Part shown: positions 7,701-12,861 of the stretch, one piece after another
Numbering within the stretch: position 1 is the stretch's first letter
Layout of the letters: the number at the start of each line of letters is the position of its first letter
Source of the DNA: Syntrophomonadaceae bacterium
GTDB lineage: Bacteria; Bacillota; Dethiobacteria; PWVN01
Direction: 5' to 3'
NCBI GenBank assembly: GCA_003561835.1
Contig: PWVN01000079.1
Location: forward strand, 1 to 13,271
Length of the DNA: 13,271 nucleotides
Program-made: the position numbers and the translations under genes
Notes under the pieces: model-generated
The model's database searches: none
What the model saw: only the letters and a program-made list of their open reading frames with translations
Told to the model about the DNA's origin: nothing

Positions 7701-7729
7701 TGGGACAGGGGGACAGGGACTTTGTCCCA
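7701..7729. repeat. GGGACA/TGTCCC inverted repeat between convergent genes
   Basis: TGGGACA at 7701-7707 is the inverse of TGTCCCA at 7723-7729, and a tighter GGGAC-TTT-GTCCC hairpin sits inside. GGGAC repeats of this kind are common dispersed intergenic elements in Bacillota. It lies exactly between the convergent UPF0210 and metallopeptidase stops and could act as a shared weak terminator, although it has no T run. Confidence 0.55.
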
Positions 7730-7730
7730 G

Positions 7731-8633
7731 TTAGGGGCCGTGGGTGGTGAAGGGTTCGCAGGTGCAGTAGTCTTCCATCTGGCAGTCGCTCCAATCCCGG
7801 AGGAAGAGGTGCCAGGCGGACTCCACCTCCTCGATGGAGGTGCCGAAGATCTCCGCGAAGGTGTCCGCCACTTCCTCCCGGGAGCGGGCGAAGTTGATGC
7901 GGCAAAAGAAGTTCTTCATGTTCTCGATCTGTTCCGGGTTGGTCTGGCCGGGCCCCAGGAGGAAGGTGATGAAGGAGCCGGCAGCGGGGTAGGAGGCCAT
8001 GGGGCCCACGGCATCGAAGTAGTCGTTTCCGTAGGTGCAGGGGCCGATGTCCATGAGTTCCCCCTCGAGTAGGAGCTCCCGGGCATGCCAGTGGATGGAC
8101 TTGCCGTACCAGGTGCCCATGTAGTACTGGTGCAGGGTGTTGTGGGCCTCGCAGTAGTAAACCAGGGGCCAGCTGTAGTACATGGCGATGCCCTCCAGCC
8201 AGAAGTTGGACAGGCGGCAGTTGTTGAAAAGGCAGAAGAGCTTTCGGGTGGTGAAGAGGTGGGAGACTTCGTGGGCGTCGGCCAGGCTGATGCTGTGGAC
8301 CGTGGCCCTTTTCAGGATGGCCACGCCGTTGGCGTCCTTGCCCGTGGCCGCCACCAGGTCCTCCCGGGTGGGGTACCTGTAGTAGGTGATTCTGAGCCCC
8401 TCGGGATAGTCCCAGTGGGGGGCCACAAAGTTGTAGAACCATTCCAGCCGCTCCAGGGCAATGGGGACCCTTTCGGGGTAGGGGTCCCGGTCCGCCTGGT
8501 AGTAATAGTCGAAATGGTCGGATTTTACCCAGTCCCAGCCCTTCTGCTGGTGGGTGGCACCGGCGCACAGGGGAAGAAGCCCCATGAGGAGGAGGCCAAG
8601 GAGCATAAGCCTGATTTTTCTGCCGCCTTTCAT
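7731..8633 (-). CDS. secreted HExxH zinc metallopeptidase (gluzincin, peptidase MA-like)
   Basis: The frame opens at 8645, but the second ATG (8633) is preferred: the first has no room for its ribosome binding site, while GGTGG sits 5 bases before the second. This gives 300 residues. The N-terminus MKGGRKIRLMLLGLLLMGLLPLCAGA is a signal peptide; a lipoprotein cysteine at 23 is possible but the lipobox is poor. HEVSH at 121-125 supplies two zinc ligands and the catalytic Glu, and E147 in WLEGIAMYY is the likely third ligand, the gluzincin arrangement of peptidase MA-type enzymes. About ten cysteines occur after the catalytic helix (CLFNNC, YYC, PCTYG, FFC, SDC, YCTC), unusual in number. Substrate unknown. 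The gene stands alone and is probably activated by a CRP/FNR-type regulator. Confidence 0.75.
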   Translation of the reverse strand: MKGGRKIRLMLLGLLLMGLLPLCAGATHQQKGWDWVKSDHFDYYYQADRDPYPERVPIALERLEWFYNFVAPHWDYPEGLRITYYRYPTREDLVAATGKDANGVAILKRATVHSISLADAHEVSHLFTTRKLFCLFNNCRLSNFWLEGIAMYYSWPLVYYCEAHNTLHQYYMGTWYGKSIHWHARELLLEGELMDIGPCTYGNDYFDAVGPMASYPAAGSFITFLLGPGQTNPEQIENMKNFFCRINFARSREEVADTFAEIFGTSIEEVESAWHLFLRDWSDCQMEDYCTCEPFTTHGP

Positions 8634-8684
8634 GAAATCCACCATCCCCTGTTTTTCGAGGACATTCTTTTTCCGCTTATAATT

Positions 8685-8726
8685 ATTATAGCATAAATTT
8701 TCAGCAAACTTGTGATATACATCATG
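8685..8726 (-). promoter_or_regulatory. CRP/FNR-type site and -10 box upstream of the metallopeptidase
   Basis: On the minus strand a perfect TATAAT covers 8690-8685 and would start transcription near 8678. No good -35 box exists. Instead a TGTGA-N6-TCATG palindrome lies at 8711-8726 (centre 8718.5), about 40 bases upstream of the predicted start. CRP/FNR-family activators that replace the -35 contact bind around -41.5 to a TGTGA-N6-TCACA site. Both sequence and spacing fit. Which family member binds, and its signal, cannot be told. Confidence 0.5.
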
Positions 8727-8772
8727 GTCAGGTGAAAAAAATCCCTGTCAATATCTTTGTCTTTCTGGGGCC

Positions 8773-8973
8773 TGGTCCACCCTGAAGATCCCCATGTTCC
8801 TCTTTGAGTCGGCGTCCATGGGGCTTTCCTTTGCCCTGTAGCGGGCGGCCTTCAATATACCGGGTACCATCCTCATCGCCTTGATTCTGCCCCGGAGCTA
8901 CGGCCCGGAAGAACGAAATTCCCTGTATACCCGGGTCATGGAGGAGATGCCGGCCCTGCCCGTCAAGAAATAG
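8773..8973 (+). pseudogene. C-terminal remnant of a permease (UPF0718/YraQ-like), broken
   Basis: In the plus frame, 67 codons read WSTLKIPMFLFESASMGLSF, then a TAG at 8839-8841, then RAAFNIPGTILIALILPRSY and a charged tail ending at TAG 8971-8973. The xLKxPMxLFE, SMGLxFAL and NxPGxILIA pattern is that of the last part of permeases in the YraQ/UPF0718 (ArsP-like) group. There is no start codon, ribosome binding site or N-terminal part; the sequence upstream is AT-rich promoter DNA. The fragment is truncated at its 5' end and has one internal stop, so it is a relic. A minus-strand frame over the same bases has no family resemblance. Confidence 0.6.
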
Positions 8974-8985
8974 ATAGAAGGGCTC

Positions 8986-9005
8986 CTTGGTACTTTTGTA
9001 CCAGG
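8986..9005. repeat. short inverted repeat upstream of the riboswitch promoter
   Basis: CTTGGTAC at 8986-8993 pairs with GTACCAGG at 8998-9005 across a TTTT loop (one G-T pair). There is no T run after it in either direction, so it is not a terminator. It lies about 20 bases before the -35 box at 9027 and could be an operator. Confidence 0.4.
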
Positions 9006-9026
9006 CCATTGTATCCGCAGGTAGTA

Positions 9027-9056
9027 TTGTAAACCAGGCAAATGGAAAGATATAAT
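9027..9056 (+). promoter_or_regulatory. promoter of the c-di-GMP riboswitch transcript
   Basis: TTGTAA at 9027-9032 and a perfect TATAAT at 9051-9056 are separated by 18 bp. Transcription would start near 9063, placing the riboswitch aptamer at the very 5' end of the RNA. Confidence 0.7.
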
Positions 9057-9075
9057 TTATTAGGCATAGAAATGA

Positions 9076-9192
9076 AGCTACCACCAAAGGGCTAACCCGT
9101 TGAAAGGCGGGGGCGCAAAGCCACGGGCCTACTGCGTTTACGCCACGGCAGCCGGGCTGCTGGGACTGGGTCAGCAGCCCGGCTTTTTCTTT
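9076..9192 (+). promoter_or_regulatory. cyclic-di-GMP-I (GEMM) riboswitch with terminator expression platform
   Basis: The conserved core is present in order: AGGGCTAACC, the P2 hairpin CCCGTT-GAAA-GGCGGG with its GNRA tetraloop, then CGCAAAGCC, GGGCCTA, a short P3 arm (TGCG-TTTA-CGCC) and the GGCAGCCGGGCTGC tail. The 3' tail of the aptamer (9150-9162) is also the 5' arm of a perfect 13-bp terminator, so the two folds exclude each other. Ligand binding should therefore prevent termination, making this an ON switch for the genes at 9229 and perhaps 9672. One oddity is that the base just before CGCAAAGCC, an A in the canonical Vc2 aptamer (A47, stacked between the ligand guanines), is G here. 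Confidence 0.88.
9150..9192 (+). terminator. riboswitch-controlled intrinsic terminator
   Basis: AGCCGGGCTGCTG (9150-9162) and CAGCAGCCCGGCT (9172-9184) form a perfect 13-bp stem with a 9-nt loop, followed by T5-C-T3. Its 5' arm overlaps the aptamer's last stem, so it should form only when the aptamer is empty. Confidence 0.92.
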
Positions 9193-9228
9193 GTGAAATT
9201 TATCATCTGTTATAAAGGGGAGAAGAAG

Positions 9229-9390
9229 ATGGACTACGAATTGAACCTGGAAGACTATATGGACAAGGAACTTTGGGAGCAGATCACGGAACTCTCAAGA
9301 TTGCGGGGAAGCACCAGGGAAATGCTGGTGGTGGAAGCCCTGCGGGAGTACATTTCCAGGAGCAAGCAGATCCGCCAGATGACGGATTGA
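9229..9390 (+). CDS. small ribbon-helix-helix (CopG/Arc-like) protein
   Basis: This 53-residue protein starts at ATG 9229, seven bases after an AGGGGAG site, and ends at TGA 9388-9390. The frame is open further upstream, but that part is riboswitch RNA and not protein. The chain runs MDYELNLEDYMDKELWEQIT, then ELSRLRGSTREMLVVEALREYISRSKQ. This fits a ribbon-helix-helix fold: a short N-terminal strand, helix A (KELWEQITELSRLRG), a turn with S/T-R, and helix B (MLVVEALREYISRS). Such proteins are usually dimeric DNA-binding repressors or antitoxins. No toxin gene follows. Its position directly behind the c-di-GMP switch suggests it relays the signal to other promoters, possibly the cytochrome's. 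That role is inferred. Confidence 0.7.
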   Translation: MDYELNLEDYMDKELWEQITELSRLRGSTREMLVVEALREYISRSKQIRQMTD

Positions 9391-9445
9391 GGCCGGGCAG
9401 CCGCAGCGGGAAGAAAAGCCTTACTATTAATGGTTAGCAGGGGAC

Positions 9446-9515
9446 TGCGGGGTTCACCCGCAATTTGCGGTAAATAAAGAAGGGTCGGGGTACGGGTGTG
9501 CCCCGTTTCTTACTT
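9446..9515 (+). terminator. competing hairpins and terminator between the RHH gene and the cytochrome
   Basis: CGGGGTAC (9486-9493) and GTGCCCCG (9498-9505) form an 8-bp stem followed by a broken T run (TTTCTTACTTTT), a likely terminator for the riboswitch/RHH transcript. Just before it, CCGCA near 9458 can pair either with TGCGG upstream (stem 9446-9451/9457-9462) or with TTGCGG downstream (9458-9463/9465-9470), so two hairpins exclude each other. This could be a second attenuator. The rest of the 280-base gap is AT-rich; I find no clear second promoter in it. Confidence 0.45.
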
Positions 9516-9671
9516 TTGTGTGCAAAAAAGGGAAAATATTTTCCAGCCCCCTTTTTAACAGGGAGGAAAAAGGCATAAAAAAGTCGAATTACAGAAAAAT
9601 AATCCTGCAGGCCAGAATATTTACGATGAATTGAGAAATTATTCACAATCCTTGGCGGAGGAGTTGGCTAC

Positions 9672-10979
9672 ATGCAGAAACTGGATAAAGCTAAGGCCTT
9701 GTACTTGACGTTTGCCTCTCTGCTGGTGGTGGGGGTTATTGTCTGGAACCTGGGGGTCCGGGGCGGCCATGTGGAACCCGTCGCCAGCGATGCCTGCGTT
9801 GCCTGCCACCTGGACGCCCAGATCATCACGGGGTTGTACATACCGCCGGAGACGGCGGGGGGAGGCGGAGGTTGAGGCGTTGCTGCCCCTCAGTTGGAGG
9901 GGATTGAGAAGTTTCTCGTCAGGGCAGACTTCCTGGAAACGGAGCACGGCCGCCTGGGCTGCATCGCCTGTCACGGGGGGGAAAACATTACGGACCGGGA
10001 GCAGGCCCATGCCGGCATGACCGTCATGCCCTCCTCTTCCACCGAGGGGGTCTGCGCCGAGTGCCACGGCGAGATCACGGAAACCTACGCCACGGCCATC
10101 CATTATACCGTCCAGGGCATGGCCAACTTCTTTGACAACTTCGTCCATCCCGGCGTCCTGGAGGAGGAGGACAGCGGTTTCAAGGTGGCCTTCGACAACA
10201 ACTGCTACAAGTGCCATGCCACCTGCGGCTCCTGTCATGTGAGCCGGCCGGTGGCCTACGGGGGCGGGCTCCACTCCCAGCACCAGTTCACGTCGACCCC
10301 GCCCATGGGCGAGACCTGTTTCGGCTGCCACGGCGCCCGCAACGCTGGCGAGTACATGGGAGTTATCGGTTATACCCGGGATATCCACTTCCAGCAGGGC
10401 ATGCACTGCAAGGACTGCCATCCCGTCAGCAACTTCCACGGTACGGGGGAAGTGGAACAGACCATGTGGGAGGTGGACCTGCCCGGCTGCACCGACTGCC
10501 ACGGGGAGATGCTGACGGCCAACTCCCCCATCGAAGCCCACCGGGAGCACCCCGCCGACCTGATGAACTGCCAGGTCTGTCATGCTTCGGCAAACAATAA
10601 CTGCTTTGAATGCCATGCCACCCTGCAGCCCGATGGGAGTGTGGCTGGAGTGGCCGAGGCCATGCGGGTCATGTTCAAGATCGGCCTCAACCCGGAGCCC
10701 ACCCCGGAAAGGCCCTACCGCTACATAACCCTGCGGCATATCCCCACCCTCATCGATACCTTTTCCACCCTGGCGGGAGAGCTGCCCAACTTCCACGAGT
10801 TTTCCAACTGGAAGTACTCCCCCACCCACAACATCCAGCGGGTTACCATGCAGAACGAGAGCTGCAATTCCTGCCACGGCAACGAGTTCATCTTCCTGAG
10901 GGAGCAGGACATCCGGGAAAATGACAGCGAGGCCAGCAAGGACCTGGTGGTCCGGCAGATCCCTGCGCCCCTGCCCTAA
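9672..10979 (+). CDS. membrane-anchored 11-heme c-type cytochrome with in-frame UGA at codon 68
   Basis: ATG 9672 follows a strong GGAGGAG site by 8 bases. The frame runs to TAA 10977-10979 (435 residues) if the TGA at 9873-9875 is read. Residues 9-28 are a membrane anchor with the rest outside. One CxxCH haem motif (CVACH, 42-46) precedes the TGA and ten follow: CIACH, CAECH, CYKCH, CGSCH, CFGCH, CKDCH, CTDCH, CQVCH, CFECH, CNSCH. It should carry electrons across or beyond the cell surface, for respiration or extracellular electron transfer. The TGA sits in a Gly-rich linker (GGGGG-UGA-GVAAP), one base from a GGA codon. A SECIS-like hairpin follows, so recoding, mutation or base error are all possible. 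Without readthrough only a 67-residue mono-haem anchor forms. Upstream lies the c-di-GMP riboswitch unit; downstream is a strong terminator. Confidence 0.85.
9873..9902 (+). promoter_or_regulatory. SECIS-like hairpin after the cytochrome UGA (candidate)
   Basis: After UGA 9873-9875, CCCCTC (9886-9891) and GAGGGG (9897-9902) form a perfect 6-bp stem with the loop AGTTG (9892-9896). The loop begins 16 nt after the UGA and has G at its second position, followed by U. Bacterial SECIS elements need a 16-37 nt spacing, a 4-16 bp stem, a 3-14 nt loop and a G in the first two loop bases. All are met, the spacing only just. GC-rich coding sequence forms such stems by chance fairly often. Confidence 0.4.
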
Positions 10980-11006
10980 AGGGCGGGATAGGATTAAAGA
11001 AAGAGC

Positions 11007-11052
11007 AAGAAGCCGGGCGCCTTTCCTGGGAAGGCCCGGCTTCTTTATTTCT
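11007..11052 (+). terminator. intrinsic terminator of the cytochrome gene
   Basis: AAGAAGCCGGGC (11007-11018) and GCCCGGCTTCTT (11034-11045) form a perfect 12-bp stem with an internal GCCTT/AAGGC extension and are followed by a T-rich tail. It lies 28 bases after the cytochrome stop. Confidence 0.92.
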
Positions 11053-11118
11053 TTTTATCTTTTTCCGGTTTCCTTTGGAAGCATCCGCCCGGAGGAGGCG
11101 GAGATGGTTTGCCGGTTT

Positions 11119-11155
11119 CTGAGTAAACTTACTCAGGCAGGTAGAAGAGGCCTCA
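11119..11155 (-). promoter_or_regulatory. SECIS-like hairpin of the FTR-like gene
   Basis: Downstream of the UGA (11155-11153, minus strand), CTGAGTA (11136-11130) and TACTCAG (11125-11119) form a perfect 7-bp stem with loop AGTT. The loop starts 23 nt after the UGA and has G then U at positions 2-3, matching bacterial SECIS rules and the GU that SelB reads in E. coli. The TAA stop lies at the stem-loop junction. There is no T run, so this is not a terminator, and the palindrome has no other obvious role. Confidence 0.65.
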
Positions 11156-11533
11156 GAAGCAGTGCCCTTCCTTTCGGACCTCGTTGTGCCGGGTCTTCAG
11201 GCAGGGGCAGACGTTCTCCGGAATGTTTTCGATACGGCAGGGGCAGTAGAAATCGCCGTATTTCTCCTTCTTCTCCAGGAGGCCTTCCATGACCAATTCC
11301 TTGTCCTCGCTGAAGACATACCCCTTCAGCCGGGCAAAAGTATCGACCCGCTCCCGGATTTCTTCCTCGGGTTCCTGAGGGAATTTCCGGGCGGGGAACT
11401 CCCCCTTCCCGGCGGGGCCGGTGATCTCCAATTTCGCACCGCAGATGGGGCAGGTGACTTCTTGCCCCTTCTCCCCGGGTTCCCGGTAGAGGAAGTGAAT
11501 CCGGCAGACGGGGCAGTAAATCTTATTTTTCAC
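11129..11533 (-). CDS. zinc-ribbon/ferredoxin-thioredoxin-reductase-like protein, probable selenoprotein
   Basis: GTG 11533 starts the chain, overlapping the upstream glutaredoxin-like gene by 11 bases, with GGAGG 9 bases upstream. Residues 7-31 hold CPVC and CPIC, a zinc ribbon or rubredoxin-like knuckle pair. Residues ~55-126 are an FTR catalytic domain: GDFYCPCR (97-99), VCPC (109-111) and GHCF (125). FTR enzymes use a 4Fe-4S cluster and an adjacent disulfide to pass ferredoxin electrons to thioredoxin-like proteins, and end in C-x-C followed by xL[FY]. Here the second Cys is a TGA (11153-11155). Reading through gives C-F-U-G-L-F-Y-L-P-E and TAA at 11129-11131, 134 residues in all. That restores the family ending with selenocysteine as redox residue 127, and a SECIS-like hairpin follows. 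If TGA is a stop, the protein lacks half its active site. The partner is probably the adjacent glutaredoxin-like protein. Confidence 0.8.
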
Positions 11534-11774
11534 CGTCCAGGGCCTCCTTGATCTCCTCCGGTTTGAAGCCCATCACCACCACGTCATCGTCGATGACGGT
11601 GATGGGGAAGGCTCTGCGGCCCGCCACCTTGTCCACTTCCGAGAGGGCGGCCTCCTTGTCGGTTCCCTGCAGGAGGTCCACATCCACCACCGTGCAGGGG
11701 ATTTCATTGTCCTTCATGAACTGCTTCAATTTCTTGCACCAGGGGCAGGTGCTCAGGGCGTATACCTTGATCAT
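11523..11774 (-). CDS. glutaredoxin-like thiol-disulfide protein with CPWC active site
   Basis: Starts at ATG 11774 behind AAGGAG with an 8-9 base gap. The frame is open to a GTG at 11783, but that codon overlaps the ribosome binding site. The product is 83 residues: MIKVYALSTCPWCKKLKQFM, with the redox CPWC at 10-13 at the start of helix 1, then a beta strand (CTVVDVDLL), the cis-proline loop RRAFPITVIDDD, and GFKPEEIKEAL at the end. This is the glutaredoxin/NrdH thioredoxin fold. It is translationally coupled to the FTR-like gene by an 11-base overlap. I infer that the FTR-like protein reduces it with ferredoxin electrons, and that it then reduces cytoplasmic disulfides. An extended -10 promoter lies upstream. 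Confidence 0.9.
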   Translation of the reverse strand: MIKVYALSTCPWCKKLKQFMKDNEIPCTVVDVDLLQGTDKEAALSEVDKVAGRRAFPITVIDDDVVVMGFKPEEIKEALDGEK

Positions 11775-11812
11775 GCTGATCACTCCTTGAATACGGCCTT
11801 GGGGCCTGATTG

Positions 11813-11842
11813 GGGGGCATGCCCCCTTGTCCCATTATACCA
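11813..11842 (-). promoter_or_regulatory. extended -10 promoter and palindrome upstream of the glutaredoxin-like gene
   Basis: On the minus strand TGGTATAAT (11842-11834) is an extended -10 element, with no good -35. Transcription would start near 11827. Right at that point lies a perfect 14-bp palindrome, GGGGGCATGCCCCC (11813-11826), which could be an operator or a leader hairpin. Confidence 0.5.
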
Positions 11843-11935
11843 GAAAATGGCCCCCGGGGGGAAGTATTACTCTCGGGGAAAACTTGTGGCAGGGTTACCC
11901 CTGGGGAAAGGCTGGCCCTGCTGCCGGATGTCCTA

Positions 11936-11941
11936 TATAAT
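11936..11941 (+). promoter_or_regulatory. -10 box of the exodeoxyribonuclease gene
   Basis: A perfect TATAAT lies 31 bases before the presumed ATT start at 11973, with a GGGAGGGGAGGGG stretch in between. There is no recognisable -35. If used, transcription would begin near 11948, downstream of the ATG at 11928, which would rule that ATG out as a start. Confidence 0.45.
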
Positions 11942-11972
11942 AAGGGTAAAAGAGGGAGGGGAGGGGTGGGCA

Positions 11973-12752
11973 ATTAAAGTCTGCTCATTTAACGTGAATT
12001 CTATACGGGCCCGGCAGGAGTTGTTCTTCTCCTGGCTGGAGAAGAGGGAGGAAGACCTGGACATCCTGTGCCTGCAAGAATTGAAGCTGGAAGAGCACCT
12101 CTTCCCCTTCAAGGCCTTCGAGGAGCGGGGGTACTCCTGTGCCGTCTTCGGCCAGAAGGCCTACAACGGCGTGGCGGTGTGCGCCAGGGGGGGGATGGAG
12201 GAGGTCCAAAAGGGCTTCGGAGACCCTGAGTGGGATCAACAGAAACGGCTCGTTGGCTGCAGGGCCGCAGGCCTTCAGGTCCTGTGTGCCTACGTTCCCC
12301 GGGGCGGGGAGCGGGGCTCGGACAAGCATGCCTACAAACTGGAATGGTACCGCTTCCTGCGGGCGTACCTGGAGGAGAATTTTTCTCCTGCCGAACCCCT
12401 GCTGCTGGCGGGGGACTTCAACGTGGCCTTAAAGGATGAGGATGTTTACGACCCCGTCCTCCTGAAGGATGTCATCGGGACCATGGAGGAGGAGCGGCAG
12501 GCCCTGCAGGGCTGTCTGGACTGGGGCCTGGTGGACGCTTTTCGGGCCCTGAACCCGAAGGAGGAGGGGTTCACCTGGTGGAGCTACATGGCCGGAGATA
12601 TCTGGCAGAACCGGGGGATGCGGCTGGACTACCTCCTGTGCACGCCTCCCCTGGCCGGGAAGCTGAAGGGGGTTCAGGTGGATCTGCGGCCGAGACGGCG
12701 GCGAAAACCCACCCCGTCGGACCACGCGCCCCTCATTGCTGAATTCGACTGA
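11973..12752 (+). CDS. xth: exodeoxyribonuclease III (AP endonuclease), probable ATT start
   Basis: An ExoIII-family enzyme that removes 3' blocks and cuts DNA at abasic sites in base excision repair. All catalytic motifs are present, numbered from 11973: FNVNSIRAR with N7, LQELK with E36, NGVAV, AYVPRGG, GDFNVA with D148 and N150, RLDYLLC and the SDHAP pair D250-H251. Family members start M-K-[IV]-x-[ST]-FNVN. Here the codon in that place is ATT (IKVCSFNVN), six bases after a strong GGGGAGGGG site, giving 259 residues, the usual length. An in-frame ATG at 11928 has no ribosome binding site and overlaps a likely -10 box. The frame is open to 11787, but that extension has no family counterpart. 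It is divergent from the glutaredoxin/FTR pair and ends with its own terminator. Confidence 0.93.
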   Translation: MKVCSFNVNSIRARQELFFSWLEKREEDLDILCLQELKLEEHLFPFKAFEERGYSCAVFGQKAYNGVAVCARGGMEEVQKGFGDPEWDQQKRLVGCRAAGLQVLCAYVPRGGERGSDKHAYKLEWYRFLRAYLEENFSPAEPLLLAGDFNVALKDEDVYDPVLLKDVIGTMEEERQALQGCLDWGLVDAFRALNPKEEGFTWWSYMAGDIWQNRGMRLDYLLCTPPLAGKLKGVQVDLRPRRRRKPTPSDHAPLIAEFD

Positions 12753-12801
12753 GGAAAGTCGGAGCATTGCTAAACGCCTACAATCTATACTTCGAAACCT
12801 G

Positions 12802-12844
12802 CCCGCCCGGAGGCGGCTGTTCAGCTCCCCGGCCGGGGTTTTTT
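12802..12844 (+). terminator. intrinsic terminator of the exodeoxyribonuclease gene
   Basis: CCCG-C-CCGG (12802-12810) pairs with CCGG-C-CGGG (12829-12837), an 8-bp stem with one mismatch, followed by six T residues at 12839-12844. A tighter CCCC-GGCC-GGGG stem is an alternative. It lies 50 bases after the stop. Confidence 0.7.
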
Positions 12845-12861
12845 CACTGTAAAGGCTTCTT

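Noticed and set aside
9100..9228. upstream extension of the RHH gene to 9100
   Set aside because: It would translate the riboswitch aptamer and terminator; the strong ribosome binding site sits before ATG 9229.
9440..9475. tRNA, because GGGGTTCACCCGC looks like a T-arm
   Set aside because: No acceptor, D or anticodon arm around it and no CCA-compatible end.
9639..10877. 412-codon minus-strand frame opposite the cytochrome
   Set aside because: The plus strand carries eleven CxxCH motifs; the antisense frame is a by-product of codon bias.
6330..10979. genome-wide reassignment of UGA to Gly or Trp
   Set aside because: Several genes in the window (729, sigma, RHH, ExoIII) end at UGA at their natural family length, so UGA works as a stop.
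11119..11136. terminator of the glutaredoxin/FTR operon
   Set aside because: The palindrome has no T run on either strand; it fits a SECIS role better.
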